Shown: positions 37,461-48,542 of the stretch, piece by piece
Layout of the letters: each line of letters starts with the position of its first letter
How positions within the stretch are numbered: position 1 is the first letter of the stretch
From: Brachybacterium avium
GTDB taxonomy: Bacteria; Actinomycetota; Actinomycetes; Actinomycetales; Dermabacteraceae
NCBI RefSeq assembly: GCF_002216795.1
Contig: NZ_CP022316.1
Coordinates: 2,108,001 to 2,172,000, forward strand
DNA: 64,000 nt
Direction: 5' to 3'
Position numbers and translations under genes: made by a program
Notes under the pieces: model-generated
What the model was told of the DNA's origin: nothing
What the model saw: the letters and a program-made list of their open reading frames with translations, nothing else
The model's database searches: none

Positions 37461-39008
37461 TCACGCAGCGAGTTCCATGGCGCTGCGGCAGAGCGCATCC
37501 ACGCAGTCCGCGAGACGGAAGCCCGCTCCGCCCGTGCTCGCCGCGATGCGCTCCGGGTCAGCGCCGTCCTCATCGGTCGCGGAAGTGAGGGTCCGGATCG
37601 AGAGGTGCTCGAGCATGGCGGGCCAGCGGGCCTGGACAGGCCGTCCCTCGGCGTCGACCACGGCGAAGCGTCGTCCCCGCGGCGTCGTGGTCGGGGCCTC
37701 GGGAACCAGCCGCAGGCCGCCCTCATGGACCGTCACATGGTGCCGGCGGCACAGCAGCGCGAGACCGTCGATGTCGGTGGGCCCGCCCTCTGACCAGGGG
37801 ACCACGTGGTGCGCATCGAGATGCTGGGACTGATGGCAGCCCGGGAAGCTGCACGTCATATCGCGCAGGCGCAGAGCGCGCCGCTGAGCCCGGGAGGCGA
37901 GGCGCCGTGATCTGCCCAGATGGAGGATCTCGCCGCCGGCATCCGTGATCGTGATCGCGACCTCGCCGGTGCAGGCCAGGCGTTCGGCGGTGCGTGCCTC
38001 CAGCGGGCCCGCCCCGAGTGCGCCGCAGATCTGCGGCGTTCCCGCGGGAACGTCGAGCGGGACCGGCTCGGCAGTGATCTCGGTGGCGGTCGGCGGCGCG
38101 GCGGGCGGCGTTCCCGCGGGAACGTTCTGTGTGAGCGCTTCGGCGCTGACCTGGACGATCACCAGGTGGCGATCCTCGCCGGAGCGATCGGCGGGCTCCG
38201 AGTCGAGGAACGTGCGCGCGATATCCAGCAAGGCATCGGCCTTGCGCTGCTCCAGGGTGGGCGCCGTGGTGATCTCGGCGGCGCTCTCAGCAGCTTCCCC
38301 CGTCGAGAGCTGATCCGCAGCAGGGATCGTGTGTGCGGGGCCGCTGTTCGCGAAGCCGCCGCTCGTCGGTCCGTCGGCGTCCGGATCGCTCTGCGGCGGC
38401 TCGGTCCCATCACGGTCCAGGGCGAGGTCGAGGGCGGTGATCACCTCCGCGCCCATCTCGGCGGGGAGCAGGGCACGGATCTCCACCATCCCGTCATCGC
38501 GGATCTGCCAGCGGGCCTGCCGCACCGAGTCCTGGCGGAGCCGGCTGCCGTCCACTGCGCGGAAAGTGGAGATGGTGCGGGCGAGCTGCGAGGCCGTCAT
38601 GGAACGGGCGAGGTCCACGAGGAGTGCCTCCTCTGCGCGGCCGACGACGCGGGTGATCTCACGGACCTTGGAGTAGGACAGCCGCCCGGCGCGGAACTCG
38701 GCGACGGTCAGCGGCATCCCCGGCAGTGCGCGGGCCACCCGGACATGCTCCCGAGCGGTGCCGGGTGACATCGAGCAGGACCAGGACAGCCAGTGCGCTG
38801 TGGACTTCAGGCCCCCGAACCAGCCGAGCCCTTCGCCGGCGTCGAACTCCCCGACCATCAGCAGCAGTTCACACGTGGCCTCGGCGATCATCGCCGCCTG
38901 CTGCTGGATCCGTGCACCGAGCTCCTCGGCCGCGGGCCGGGTGAGCCGGGCGCGAGCCTCGGGCTCGGGACGGGGCGAGGGGATCTCGGGCGGTGGGGTG
39001 CGGGTCAT
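37461..39008 (-). CDS. DUF222 / HNH endonuclease domain protein (13E12-type)
   Basis: ATG 39008 is preceded by GGAGG. The 515 residues have an N-terminal DUF222 helical domain (LSWSCSMSPGTAREHVRVARAL, GRLSYSKVREITRVV, typical of the family). The C-terminal HNH motif is CSFPGCHQSQHLDAHHVVPW then LCRRHHVTVHEGG. The linker (~residues 200-340) is variable and holds a duplicated VPAGTP segment. These proteins are abundant and often multicopy in actinobacteria; the biological role is unsettled. No flanking repeats indicate a mobile element. Confidence 0.9.
   Translation of the reverse strand: MTRTPPPEIPSPRPEPEARARLTRPAAEELGARIQQQAAMIAEATCELLLMVGEFDAGEGLGWFGGLKSTAHWLSWSCSMSPGTAREHVRVARALPGMPLTVAEFRAGRLSYSKVREITRVVGRAEEALLVDLARSMTASQLARTISTFRAVDGSRLRQDSVRQARWQIRDDGMVEIRALLPAEMGAEVITALDLALDRDGTEPPQSDPDADGPTSGGFANSGPAHTIPAADQLSTGEAAESAAEITTAPTLEQRKADALLDIARTFLDSEPADRSGEDRHLVIVQVSAEALTQNVPAGTPPAAPPTATEITAEPVPLDVPAGTPQICGALGAGPLEARTAERLACTGEVAITITDAGGEILHLGRSRRLASRAQRRALRLRDMTCSFPGCHQSQHLDAHHVVPWSEGGPTDIDGLALLCRRHHVTVHEGGLRLVPEAPTTTPRGRRFAVVDAEGRPVQARWPAMLEHLSIRTLTSATDEDGADPERIAASTGGAGFRLADCVDALCRSAMELAA
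38037..38124. repeat. Duplicated 16-bp palindrome inside the HNH gene
   Basis: CGTTCCCGCGGGAACG occurs at 38037-38052 and 38109-38124, 72 bp apart, both perfectly palindromic and both coding VPAGTP in the linker. This is probably the remnant of a 72-bp internal duplication. Confidence 0.7.
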
Positions 39009-39088
39009 GATGGCCTCCGACGGACGTCGACTCTGATCGTCGATCTCAGTCCATCAGAGGGGTGTGACAGCCGAAGCGGCGGGCCGGG

Positions 39089-41683
39089 TCAGTCGTGCGC
39101 GGGGCGGGCGACCTTCCGCAGCTCGCTCCCGGTCACGCTGGCGCCCGCCGCGAGGATCTGTGCAGGAGTGCCCTGGGCGACGATCTTCCCGCCCTTGTCA
39201 CCGGCGCCCGGGCCCATGTCGATCACGTGGTCGCTCTGGGCGATCACGCGCTGATCGTGCTCGACCACGACCACGGTCTGGCCGGCGTCCACCAGCCGGT
39301 TCAGCTCGCCGACCAGCAGATCCACGTCCGCCGGATGCAGGCCCGAGGTGGGCTCGTCCAGCAGGTAGACGCTGTGCCCGCGCACGGTGCGCTGCAGCTC
39401 GGTGGCGAGCTTGATCCGTTGCGCCTCACCGCCGGAGAGCTCGGTGGCGGGCTGGCCGAGGGCGAGGTAGCCGAGCCCGATCGCGGCCAGCGCATCCAGT
39501 GCCCGGGAGATCCGCGGATCCTCCGCGAACACGTCCCGGGCGCGCGCGACCGACAGCGACAGCACCTCGGCGATGCTCAGCCCCTGCCAGGTCACCTCGA
39601 GCGTCTCGGGACTGTACCGGGTGCCGTGGCAGCGTGGGCAGGTCGCGTACGAGCCGGGCAGGAACACCAGCTCGACCTCGATGTGGCCGGTGCCGCTGCA
39701 TTCGGGGCAGCGGCCCTCGGCGACGTTGTAGGAGAAGCGGCCGACGCCCCAGCCGCGCGCCCGGGCCTCGGCGGTGTCCGCGAACAGGCGCCGCACCCGG
39801 TCGAACAGGCCGGTGTAGGTGGCGAGGCACGAGCGCGGGGTGCGCCCGATCGGCTTCTGGGTGATGTGCACGAGCCGATCGATGCCGCCGCTTCCCCGCA
39901 CCTCACCGTGGCGCACCCGGTCGTCCGCAAGGTCGGTGCTGGTCCCGGTCCCGGTGCCGGTCCCGATGCCGATCTCGGAGCCGGCGGCCCCGCCCGGCTC
40001 GGCCACCGGATCGGGATCATCGGCCACCGTGGTGCGCACGCGCTCGCCGAGCACGGTGCCGAGCGCATGGGTGACCAGGGTGCTCTTGCCGGCCCCGGAG
40101 ACGCCGGTGACAGCGGTGAACGATCGCAGCGGCAGTCGCAGGTCGAGGCCCTGCAGCGTGCGGGTGTGCACGGCGTCGATCTCGAACCAGCCGCGAGGGC
40201 TCCTCACCTCGGCGGCCCCGCGCAGGGCGAGCGGGCCGGGCTGCAGATAGCGGGCGGTCACCGAGTCCGCCGCCTGGTCGAGGCCCTCGACCACGCCCGA
40301 GTAGAGCACCTCGCCGCCGTCGGCCCCGGCGCCCGGGCCCACGTCCACGATCCAGTCGGCGTCGGCGACCAGAGTCATGTCGTGCTCGACCAGCAGCACC
40401 GAGTTCCCCTCGGAGAGGAAGGAGTCCAGCAGGTGCTGGAGCACGCCCTTCTCGCTGGGGTGCAACCCCGCCGAGGGCTCGTCGAGCACGTAGGCCACGC
40501 CGAACAGTCCCGAACGCAGCTGTGCGGCCAGCCGCAGCCGCTGCAGCTCGCCGGTGGAGAGGGTCCCTGCTGGGCGATCCAGGGCCAGATGCCCCAGGCC
40601 GAGGCCGACGATGGTGCGCAGCACCGGCAGCACGGTGGGCAGCAGGATCCGTTCCGCCTCCTGTTCGGGGGTGCCCTCACCCTCGGGCAGCGCCTCGTGG
40701 CGGGAGGTCAGCGCGGCCAGGAGGTCATCCAGCGGCATCGCGGCGAGCTGCCAGATCGGCCGTCCGGCGTAGGTCACGCGCAGGGCGTCCGGCCCCAGGC
40801 GATGCCCCTCGCACAGCGGGCAGGATGCCACCGAGAAGTGGGTGAGGGCGCGCCGCCGGGAAGATTCCGCCTTCGAGGTCGCCACGGTGTCGCGCAGGTA
40901 CCGCTCGACGCTGCGCCACTGCCCCCGGTAGGTGCCGTGGGTCTGGCCCGGTTCGCGCACCGGATGGACGGTCACCACCGGCTGCTCCTCGGTGTGCAGG
41001 ACCCACTGGCGGGTCTGCTCCGGCAGATCGCGCCAGGGGCGATGGACGTCGACGCCGAGGGTGTCGAGGATGTCGCGGAAGTTCTTGCCCAGCCACGCCC
41101 CGGGCCAGGCGGCGATCGCGCCCTCGGTGATCGAGAGAGAGGGATCCGGGACCATCGAGGATTCCGTCGGCTCGCGCAGCACACCCGCCCCGTGACAGCG
41201 GGGACAGGCTCCGTCCGGGGTGTTCGGGGAGAAGAAATCCGAGGTCAGGCGACCGCTGTGGAGGGCAGAGCCCTTCTCGAGCACATCGGCGGGATGGTCC
41301 CCGGCGCGCGAGTACAGCAGGCGGATCGCGTTGGAGAGGTTGGTGGTGGTGCCGACGGTGGAGCGGGCCCCGCCCGCGGAGGTGCGCTGCTCGAGGGCGA
41401 CGGTGGGCGGCATCCCGGTCACCGCCTCGACCTGAGGGTCCACGGCGCTGCCGATCAGCCGCCGGGCGAACGGGGCGACCGATTCGAGATAGCGGCGCTG
41501 GGACTCGCCGTGGATCGTGCCGAAGGCGAGGGAGGATTTCCCGGATCCGGAGACGCCGGTGAAGGCGACCAGTCGACCGCGCGGAAGATCCACCTCCACG
41601 TCGCGGAGGTTGTGCAGACGTGCCCCGCGCACGTGCACGAAGCCGTCATCGCCACCGGTCAGGGAGAGGTCGGGGAGGTCCAT
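39089..41683 (-). CDS. UvrA2-type excinuclease ATPase (UvrA paralogue)
   Basis: ATG 41683 follows TACGTT by 6 nt (leaderless). The 864 residues carry both UvrA nucleotide-binding halves: Walker [10 protein letters not shown] (43-51) and GVSGAGKST (~530), signatures [12 protein letters not shown] and [12 protein letters not shown], and [17 protein letters not shown]. Zinc modules CPRCHGAG and [14 protein letters not shown] are present. Length is below UvrA (~950) because the UvrB-binding region is reduced, as in UvrA2 and antibiotic-resistance paralogues such as DrrC. A Gly-Thr repeat ([11 protein letters not shown]) breaks the second half. It probably protects DNA from a bulky adduct or intercalator. 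Confidence 0.85.
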   Translation of the reverse strand: MDLPDLSLTGGDDGFVHVRGARLHNLRDVEVDLPRGRLVAFTGVSGSGKSSLAFGTIHGESQRRYLESVAPFARRLIGSAVDPQVEAVTGMPPTVALEQRTSAGGARSTVGTTTNLSNAIRLLYSRAGDHPADVLEKGSALHSGRLTSDFFSPNTPDGACPRCHGAGVLREPTESSMVPDPSLSITEGAIAAWPGAWLGKNFRDILDTLGVDVHRPWRDLPEQTRQWVLHTEEQPVVTVHPVREPGQTHGTYRGQWRSVERYLRDTVATSKAESSRRRALTHFSVASCPLCEGHRLGPDALRVTYAGRPIWQLAAMPLDDLLAALTSRHEALPEGEGTPEQEAERILLPTVLPVLRTIVGLGLGHLALDRPAGTLSTGELQRLRLAAQLRSGLFGVAYVLDEPSAGLHPSEKGVLQHLLDSFLSEGNSVLLVEHDMTLVADADWIVDVGPGAGADGGEVLYSGVVEGLDQAADSVTARYLQPGPLALRGAAEVRSPRGWFEIDAVHTRTLQGLDLRLPLRSFTAVTGVSGAGKSTLVTHALGTVLGERVRTTVADDPDPVAEPGGAAGSEIGIGTGTGTGTSTDLADDRVRHGEVRGSGGIDRLVHITQKPIGRTPRSCLATYTGLFDRVRRLFADTAEARARGWGVGRFSYNVAEGRCPECSGTGHIEVELVFLPGSYATCPRCHGTRYSPETLEVTWQGLSIAEVLSLSVARARDVFAEDPRISRALDALAAIGLGYLALGQPATELSGGEAQRIKLATELQRTVRGHSVYLLDEPTSGLHPADVDLLVGELNRLVDAGQTVVVVEHDQRVIAQSDHVIDMGPGAGDKGGKIVAQGTPAQILAAGASVTGSELRKVARPAHD

Positions 41684-41689
41684 CCGTCC

Positions 41690-41695
41690 AACGTA
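41690..41695 (-). promoter_or_regulatory. -10 box of leaderless UvrA2 transcript
   Basis: TACGTT on the minus strand (41690-41695), 6 nt, then ATG 41683. Confidence 0.45.
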
Positions 41696-41754
41696 GCAAG
41701 CGCTGCCGGGGCGACAGCGGCGAGCGGGCGAGCAGGTGGGGGAGAATGGGTCCC

Positions 41755-42318
41755 ATGACCTTCTTCCAGGAGCTCTGGTTCCAGATCGGGGCGTCGCCCG
41801 CCGGTGCGCTGGGTGTGCTCATCGCGAGCATCGTGCTGTACCTGGTCTTCACGCTGATCCTCCAGGTCGCCGGGCCGCGGTTGAGTGCGAACCCGTCGAT
41901 GCTGAGCTTCGCGGTGATGGCGCTGCTGGGATCCCTGGTCGCCCGAGCCATCCTCGGCGAGACCCCGACGCTGGTGGGCGGCCTGATCGCCGTGTCCACC
42001 CTGCTGGTGCTGGAATACCTCCTGGGCAGTCTCCGGCCCGGCTTCGATCGCGTCTTCGCCCGGCGCGGTCCCCGTCCGACGGTGGTGATGGTCCACGGCC
42101 ACGTGCTCACCTGGCAGCTGCATCATCTGGGACTGCGCGAGGCGCAGCTGCACACGCTGCTGCGGCGCGGCGGCGTGCGCCGCGTGATCGACACCGACCT
42201 GGTGATCCTCGAGCCGCGCGGAGGCCTGACCATCGTGCATCGGGGCGAGAAGATCGATGAGCGCCTGGTGCGCGGTGTGCGCGGTGTGGGGCTGATCCCC
42301 CGCTCGCTGACGTACTGA
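41755..42318 (+). CDS. DUF421 / YetF-like membrane protein
   Basis: ATG 41755 follows GAGAAT by 7 nt, and a GGGGGAG is also nearby. The 187-residue protein has three N-terminal TM helices (ALGVLIASIVLYLVFTLIL, SMLSFAVMALLGSLVARAIL, VGGLIAVSTLLVLEYLL). A cytosolic YetF domain follows with PTVVMVHGHVLTW and LRREAQLHTLLRRGGV-like helices (here LREAQLHTLLRRGGV) and VILEPRGGLTIVHRG. Function in the family is poorly known (membrane or spore-envelope homeostasis in Bacillus). It is divergent from UvrA2 with 71 bp between. Confidence 0.88.
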   Translation: MTFFQELWFQIGASPAGALGVLIASIVLYLVFTLILQVAGPRLSANPSMLSFAVMALLGSLVARAILGETPTLVGGLIAVSTLLVLEYLLGSLRPGFDRVFARRGPRPTVVMVHGHVLTWQLHHLGLREAQLHTLLRRGGVRRVIDTDLVILEPRGGLTIVHRGEKIDERLVRGVRGVGLIPRSLTY

Positions 42319-42353
42319 TCCCCGACCTCGCCCCGGGGACGCGGCGCGACGCG

Positions 42354-42389
42354 CTCCGGCCCTGCACCGCAGCGGGTGCAGGGCCGGAG
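42354..42389. terminator. Strong bidirectional hairpin terminator
   Basis: Perfect 15-bp stem (42354-42368 with 42375-42389), loop GCAGCG. Located between the converging DUF421 and OsmC genes. No T tract, but the longest perfect stem in the window. Confidence 0.75.
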
Positions 42390-42409
42390 GTCGGTGAGGG
42401 AGCGAGGAG

Positions 42410-42847
42410 TCAGGCGAGCGAGGCCGTCAGCGTGATGTCCACGCCGGCCAGGGCCTTCGAGACCGGGCAGCTGTTCTTGGCCTCTGCGGCCAGGCGCTGG
42501 AAGTCGGCGTCCTCGATCCCGTCGATCTTCGCGGTGACGCTCAGCGCGATCCCGGTGATCCCGCCTTCGGCGATGTTGAAGGTGACTGCGGCAGAGGTGT
42601 CCACCGAGGTGGGCGGGGTGTCGTTCTCGGCGAGCATGTTCGAGAACTGCATCGAGTAGCAGGCGGCGTGCGCGGCGCCCAGCAGCTCCTCGGGGGAGGT
42701 GGTGCCCTGGGCGGCCTCCTCCGAGCGGGCCTTCCAGTTCAGATCGAAGGTGCCGAGCTTCGAGGTCTCCAGGGTGGTGGTCCCAGAGCCCGAGAGCAGG
42801 TCGCCCTTCCAGGCGGTGGATCCGGTGCTGACGACAGGACGGGGCAT
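42410..42847 (-). CDS. OsmC/Ohr-family peroxiredoxin-like protein
   Basis: ATG 42847 has AAGGAG upstream. The 145 residues match OsmC: GTFDLNWKAR, SPEELLGAAHAACYSMQ with the first redox Cys, and AKNSCPVSKAL with the second. Both catalytic cysteines are present, so it should reduce organic hydroperoxides using a dithiol donor. The SPEELLGAAHAACY spacing and C-terminal DITLTASLA favour OsmC over Ohr. Confidence 0.9.
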   Translation of the reverse strand: MPRPVVSTGSTAWKGDLLSGSGTTTLETSKLGTFDLNWKARSEEAAQGTTSPEELLGAAHAACYSMQFSNMLAENDTPPTSVDTSAAVTFNIAEGGITGIALSVTAKIDGIEDADFQRLAAEAKNSCPVSKALAGVDITLTASLA

Positions 42848-43019
42848 GGTGACTCCTTCGATCGGCGGTCGCCCCCGCGCAGCCGCGAAGGGCGCTTGCT
42901 CCCCACCGTAGTCCCGGCACGGGGATCGGGGGAGGGGTCCTTCGTCCCGGACGCGGGGGAGGCGTCCCGCCCGCGAGCGCCGGCGGCGGCCTCCCGGGCA
43001 CCGGCCGGCTCTCGGCAGA

Positions 43020-44005
<986 letters not shown>

Positions 44006-44057
44006 GTCGATCTCCTCGATCGTCGTCGATCTGGATGTCCCGACAGATTACTCGACC

Positions 44058-45310
44058 TCAGGAGTCGTCGTCGGTGGGGAGGGTCTCGGCCGTCGACGGG
44101 GTGCTGCTGCGCATCCGCTGATACTTCCACCGCTCGGCGAGGCTGGACTTCGACGATGCCCGGTTGCGGGGCGAGAGCGGGTCCTTCCCGAGGACGGGAT
44201 CATCACCGGTCTGGTAGGTGTCGGTCCAGACCTGGACCACCGACCAGGCCACAGCGGTCAACGGCACGGCGAGGATCGCGCCGAAGAACCCGCTCACGAT
44301 CGTGCCGACCGCGAGCGCCAGCAGCACGACGAGGGGGTGCAGGCTGAGCGCGTGGCCCATCACCAGCGGCTGGAGCAGATGGCTCTCGAGCTGGTTGACC
44401 AGGACGACGATTCCGATCACCACCAGCGCGATGAGGGGGCCGTGCGTCACGAGCGCCACCAGGGCGGCCAGGGCTCCGGCGACCGTGGCACCGACGATGG
44501 GCACGAAGGCGCCGACGAACACGATGACGGCCAGGGGCAGCGCGAGCGGTACCCGAGGATCGCCAGCGGCACCCCGATGAACACGGCATCGGCCGCTGCG
44601 ATGATGGCGGTTCCGCGCACGTACCCGCCGAGCAGCTGGACGGTCCGGTCCCCGGATTCCGCCAGCTTCGCGCGGGTCCCGTCGTGGAACCAGCGCAGCG
44701 TGAAGCTCCACAGCAGCTGGCCGTCCTTGAGGAAGAAGAACAGGATGACGATTGTGAGAACCGCACCGGTGACGACCCCGGTGGCTGCACCGATGCCGCT
44801 CAGCGCACCGCCCAGGAAGGCCCCGCTGGTGACGAACCCCGTGACCTTCTGCAGAACGGAGTCGATGGATGCGGTGTCGACGGGGACCGGACCGGTCCGC
44901 AGAAAGCGCTGGAGCTCCTCCCAGCCGCCGACCGCAGAGGCCGACAGCTCATCCCACTCGCCGCGGACGGCGAAGACGATCCCGGTCACCACTCCACCCA
45001 GCACCAGCAGCGTTCCCAGGAACACCGTGAGGGTGGCCAGGACGCGGGACCAGTGCTTGCGGACCAGCCACGCCACCATCGGAGCGACGGCCGAGGCGAG
45101 GATGAGTGCCACCAGCGCGGCGACCACCACGATCCCGACCCGCACCAGGATCCACAGCAGACCTCCGACCACGGCGGTGATCAGCAGCAACTGCCCGCAA
45201 CGCGTGCTCACCCGTCCCAGGGAATCGGACCAGAGGGCGGGGGCGTCCTCGTCGCCCGCGCAGGGTCGCGGGTGACGGCCCGCCGGTTCGGGGAACGAGG
45301 GGGTGGACAT
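44058..45310 (-). CDS. AI-2E family transporter (PerM/YdiK-like), one frame break
   Basis: ATG 45310 lies 7 nt after TATCCT on the minus strand. The N-terminal part has two TM helices, a soluble loop and further helices up to AAADAVFIGVPLAILG. The continuation VPLALPLAVIVFVGAFVPIVGATVAGAL is in another frame. One base added to the C run at 44552-44554 joins them (~417 residues). FVGAFVPIVGA and VNQLESHLLQPLVMGHALSLHP are signature blocks of the AI-2E/UPF0118 family. Substrates vary (AI-2 export, Na+/H+ antiport), so none is assigned. The acidic/Ser C terminus is variable. Confidence 0.87.
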
Positions 45311-45317
45311 GCTCAGG

Positions 45318-45327
45318 AGGATACGCT
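45318..45327. promoter_or_regulatory. Overlapping divergent -10 boxes of two leaderless genes
   Basis: Minus strand TATCCT (45318-45323) is 7 nt from ATG 45310; plus strand TACGCT (45322-45327) is 6 nt from ATG 45334. The two boxes share two base pairs, and only 23 bp separate the start codons. Confidence 0.55.
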
Positions 45328-45333
45328 CCGAGC

Positions 45334-46371
45334 ATGTCGTCCGAGGCGCGCACAGCGGATCACGCAGCGATCATCTACAACCCGGTCACGGTCCCCCTCG
45401 ACCGGATGCGGGACGCCGTCGAGGAGCAGGAGGAACGCCGCGCATGGAGCCCGTCCCGATGGATTCCGACCGATCGGTACGACTCGGGGCGAAGCGCGGC
45501 CTGCCGCGCACTGGCGACATCCCCCTCGGTCATCATCGTGGCAGGAGGCGACGGGACGGTCCGTGCCGTCGCCGGGGTGGTCCTGGACAGCGGCACACCG
45601 CTCGCCCTGCTGCCCTCCGGCACCGGCAACCTTCTGGCCCGCAACCTGGGGCTGCCCCTGGGGAACGTCACCGCGGCTGTCGAGGCGGCGTTCGGCGGGC
45701 TGACGCGACCTGTCGATGTCGGGGTCGTCGAGTTCGAGGATGAGAAGGCTGCGCGGAGCGCAGAGATCTTCCTGGTGATGGCCGGCATCGGTCTGGACGC
45801 GGAGATGGCGCGCACCACGAGGCCCCGGGCGAAGCGATTCCTCGGTTGGCTGGCGTATGTGCCGGCGATCGCTCGATCGGTGCTCGCGAACCGGCCGCTC
45901 GACCTGACGTACCGGGTCGACGACGGACCCACCAGGACGGCGCGTGCGCATACCGTGATCATCGGGAACTGCGGAACTCTCACCGGAGGCATGCTCCTGC
46001 TCCCCGCGGCCAGCGTCGACGACGGGCTCCTCGACGTGGTGATGCTGCGGCCCGCCCGCAGGATCGGGTGGGCGCGGATCGGGACGCGCCTGACGGTCCA
46101 GGGGGTCGCCCACCGTTCCCGGTTCGGTCGCGGCATGCTGCGCCGCGCGCCCGGACTGAGGACTCTGGCGTATGCCCAGGGGCGACGGTTCGAGGTCCGC
46201 TTCGCGAACCCCCACGTCGTGCAGCTCGACGGCGACAGCATGGGGCTCGCGCGCACGGCCCGCATCAGCCTCGATCACCGTGCCCTGCACGTGTGCGTCG
46301 AGGACGACTGTGGACGGGACGCCGGGCGGGAGGGTCGTGCTCCTGCGGACGCTCCTCGGGTCGATGGCTGA
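45334..46371 (+). CDS. Diacylglycerol/lipid kinase family protein (YegS/LCB5-like)
   Basis: ATG 45334 follows TACGCT by 6 nt. The 345 residues fit the DAGK catalytic domain family: AIIYNPV at the start, VIIVAGGDGTVRAVAGVV (nucleotide-binding GGDGT) and LALLPSGTGNLLARNLGLP. The C-terminal beta domain includes AGIGLDAEM and the metal-binding DDGLLDVVML segment; VQLDGDSM closes the fold. It phosphorylates a lipid alcohol with ATP, perhaps recycling diacylglycerol. The last ~35 residues are an unusual acidic/Arg tail. Confidence 0.88.
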   Translation: MSSEARTADHAAIIYNPVTVPLDRMRDAVEEQEERRAWSPSRWIPTDRYDSGRSAACRALATSPSVIIVAGGDGTVRAVAGVVLDSGTPLALLPSGTGNLLARNLGLPLGNVTAAVEAAFGGLTRPVDVGVVEFEDEKAARSAEIFLVMAGIGLDAEMARTTRPRAKRFLGWLAYVPAIARSVLANRPLDLTYRVDDGPTRTARAHTVIIGNCGTLTGGMLLLPAASVDDGLLDVVMLRPARRIGWARIGTRLTVQGVAHRSRFGRGMLRRAPGLRTLAYAQGRRFEVRFANPHVVQLDGDSMGLARTARISLDHRALHVCVEDDCGRDAGREGRAPADAPRVDG

Positions 46372-46414
46372 CTGCTCCCGGTGCGAGAGCCGGGTCAGGT
46401 GCCCGCGTCGGCCC

Positions 46415-48360
46415 TCACTGCAGCGACTCGAACTTGCGGATCCAGGCGGAGCCGATGGGGTTGGCATCGGCCACCATGATGCCGAAGCGGTCCCCGGCGA
46501 TCTCGGCGACCTGGGTCAGCGCGACGCGCCGCTCGTGCCCGCGGGAGTGGTCCAGGCGCCGCACGCCGTTCTCGATGATCGCGTCGAAGGAGTCGGTGCG
46601 GCCCAGGTAGGCCACGAAGGGCATGTCGAAGCGCTCGGCGTAGCGGGCGGAGAGGTCGCGGACCGCCTCGACGTCCTCTTCGGCGAGGTTCTCCAGCGCG
46701 AAGGAGCCCACGTCCTGGCTGATGGCGCCGGCCTGCTCCTCGTCGGCGGTGATCAGGGTGGCCATGTCCGGGTAGGTGCGCACCAGGGCGTCCTGCTCGG
46801 AGTGCTCCGCGGTCAGCACCGCGTCCTCGATCGCGGCGCGCAGAGTCGTGGCGTCGTCGAAGGGGCGCGCCTCCCAGGCCCGCTCGAGCGGCCAGGTGGC
46901 ACCGTTGAACAGCGACCCGAAGGTGGCCACGAAGGTCTCGCGGTCCATCGCGTCCACCTCGGCGATCCCGATCCGCTCGCCCTCGGTGGTGGTGGCGATG
47001 TGCGCACCGCTCTGGCGACCGATGTGGAAGAACACCAGGTTCAGCACGATCGCGGTGATCGCGCCGACGGTCACCCCCGAGGAGACGAACACCTGCGCCC
47101 AGGAGGGGAACACCCCGGCGATGTCGGGCTTGAAGCTGACCAGCATCGCCAGCCCTAGCGAGGTGCCGACGATGACGGAGTTGCGGTTGTCGGTGAGGTC
47201 CACCGTGGACAGAGTCTGGATGCCCACCAGCGCCACCGAGGCGAACAGCGCGAGCGAGGCGCCGCCGAGCACGGGGGAGGGGATCGCGGCGACCACGGCC
47301 CCGGCCTTGGGCAGCACGCCGAGCACGATCATCAGCACACCCGCCCCGGCGACCACCCAGCGGGACTTCACCCGGGTCAGGCGCACCAGGCCGATGTTCT
47401 GCGCGAAGCAGGTGTAGGGGAAGGAGTTCAGCACCCCGCCCAGCAGGGTCGAGAGGCCATCCGCACGGATCGCCTCGGAGATGTTCTGGGGCCGGATCCG
47501 CTTGCCGACGATCTCCCCGGCGGCGAAGACGTCACCGGTGGTCTCCACCATCGTGATCAGCATGACGATGATCATCGAGACGATCGCGGTCAGCGAGAAG
47601 GTGGGCACCCCGAAGTAGAACGGCGTGGTCACGCCGAAGGCCGAGGCCTCGGTGACACCGCTGAAGGAGGTGTCGCCCAGCAGCACCGCGACCACGGTGC
47701 CGATCACCAGGCCCAGCAGCACCGCGATGGTGCCCAGGAAGCCGCGGAAGAACCGCTGGACCAGCACGATGATCCCGAGCGTGCCCAGGGCGTAGACGAT
47801 GTCGCGGGTGGCGGGAGTGCCCTCGGCGTAGTTGGTGATGTCCCCCGCGGAGACGCCCAGCAGGGTGATGCCCATGGTGGTCAGCACGGTGCCGATCACC
47901 ACCGGGGGAAGAACCGCAGGATCTTCGCAAAATAGGGGGCGACCAGGAAGGTGAACAGGCCTGCGACGATGATCGAGCCGTAGATCATCGGCAGACCCTG
48001 GGCACCGCCCTCGCCGCCGGTCGCGGCCAGACCGATCGCGATGATCGGGCTCACCGCAGTGGTGGTCACGCCCTGGATGATCGGCAGGCGCACGCCCACC
48101 TTCCAGAAGCCGACGGACTGGATCAGCGTCGCGATGCCGCAGGTGAACAGGTCGGCGTTGATCAGGTGGATCGTCTGCGCGGCCGTCAGGTTCAGACCCG
48201 AGGCGATCAGCAGCGGCACGATCACCGCACCGGCGTAGAAGGCCAGCACGTGCTGTATCGAGAGCACCGTGAGGCGGCCCGCCGGCGGGACCTGGTCGAC
48301 GGGATGACGGCGCGGGGCGGTGGTGCCGGGCAGGGGCGCGGGAGCTGCGGCGGTGGTCAT
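46415..48360 (-). CDS. NCS2 purine permease fused to UraD-like (OHCU decarboxylase) domain, one frame break
   Basis: ATG 48360 follows TAGGAC closely. The N-terminal 150 residues (LTVLSIQHVLAFYAGAVIVP, INADLFTCGIATLIQSVGFW, LPIIQGVTTTAV) are NCS2 permease. The frame resumes after one base is added to the G run at 47904-47908 (FFPPVVIGTVLTTMG). SMIIVMLITMVETTGDVFA holds the substrate Glu of urate/xanthine permeases. The last ~165 residues resemble OHCU decarboxylase: FNGATWPLERAWEARPF, ADEEQAGAIS, RYAERFDMPFVAYLGR. Where UraD has the catalytic His of HPDLA, this protein has TYPDMA. It may import urate or xanthine and bind or convert its breakdown product. Total ~648 residues. Confidence 0.82.
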
Positions 48361-48377
48361 CGAAGTCCTAGGGGGTC

Positions 48378-48398
48378 CGTCGAGCGCAGGGCTCGACG
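48378..48398 (-). promoter_or_regulatory. Leader hairpin upstream of purine permease
   Basis: CGTCGAGC / GCTCGACG, a perfect 8-bp stem with a 5-nt loop, ending 18 bp before the permease ATG at 48360. It could regulate translation or be part of an operator. Confidence 0.35.
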
Positions 48399-48542
48399 TG
48401 GGGAGCGGGAGCGGGACCGGAGTGCGGGCCGCGCACCAGCGTAGGCCTCTGCCCGTGCGCCGCTGCCGGATCCGCCGCGCAGTGGACGTGAGATCCCCGT
48501 CATCCTGTGGCCGCGATGCGGGATGGCGGGTAGAAGAGAACG

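Noticed and set aside
37461-39008. DUF222/HNH gene as a mobile intron or insertion element
   Set aside because: No terminal repeats, target duplication or interrupted host gene is visible; such genes are ordinary in actinobacteria.
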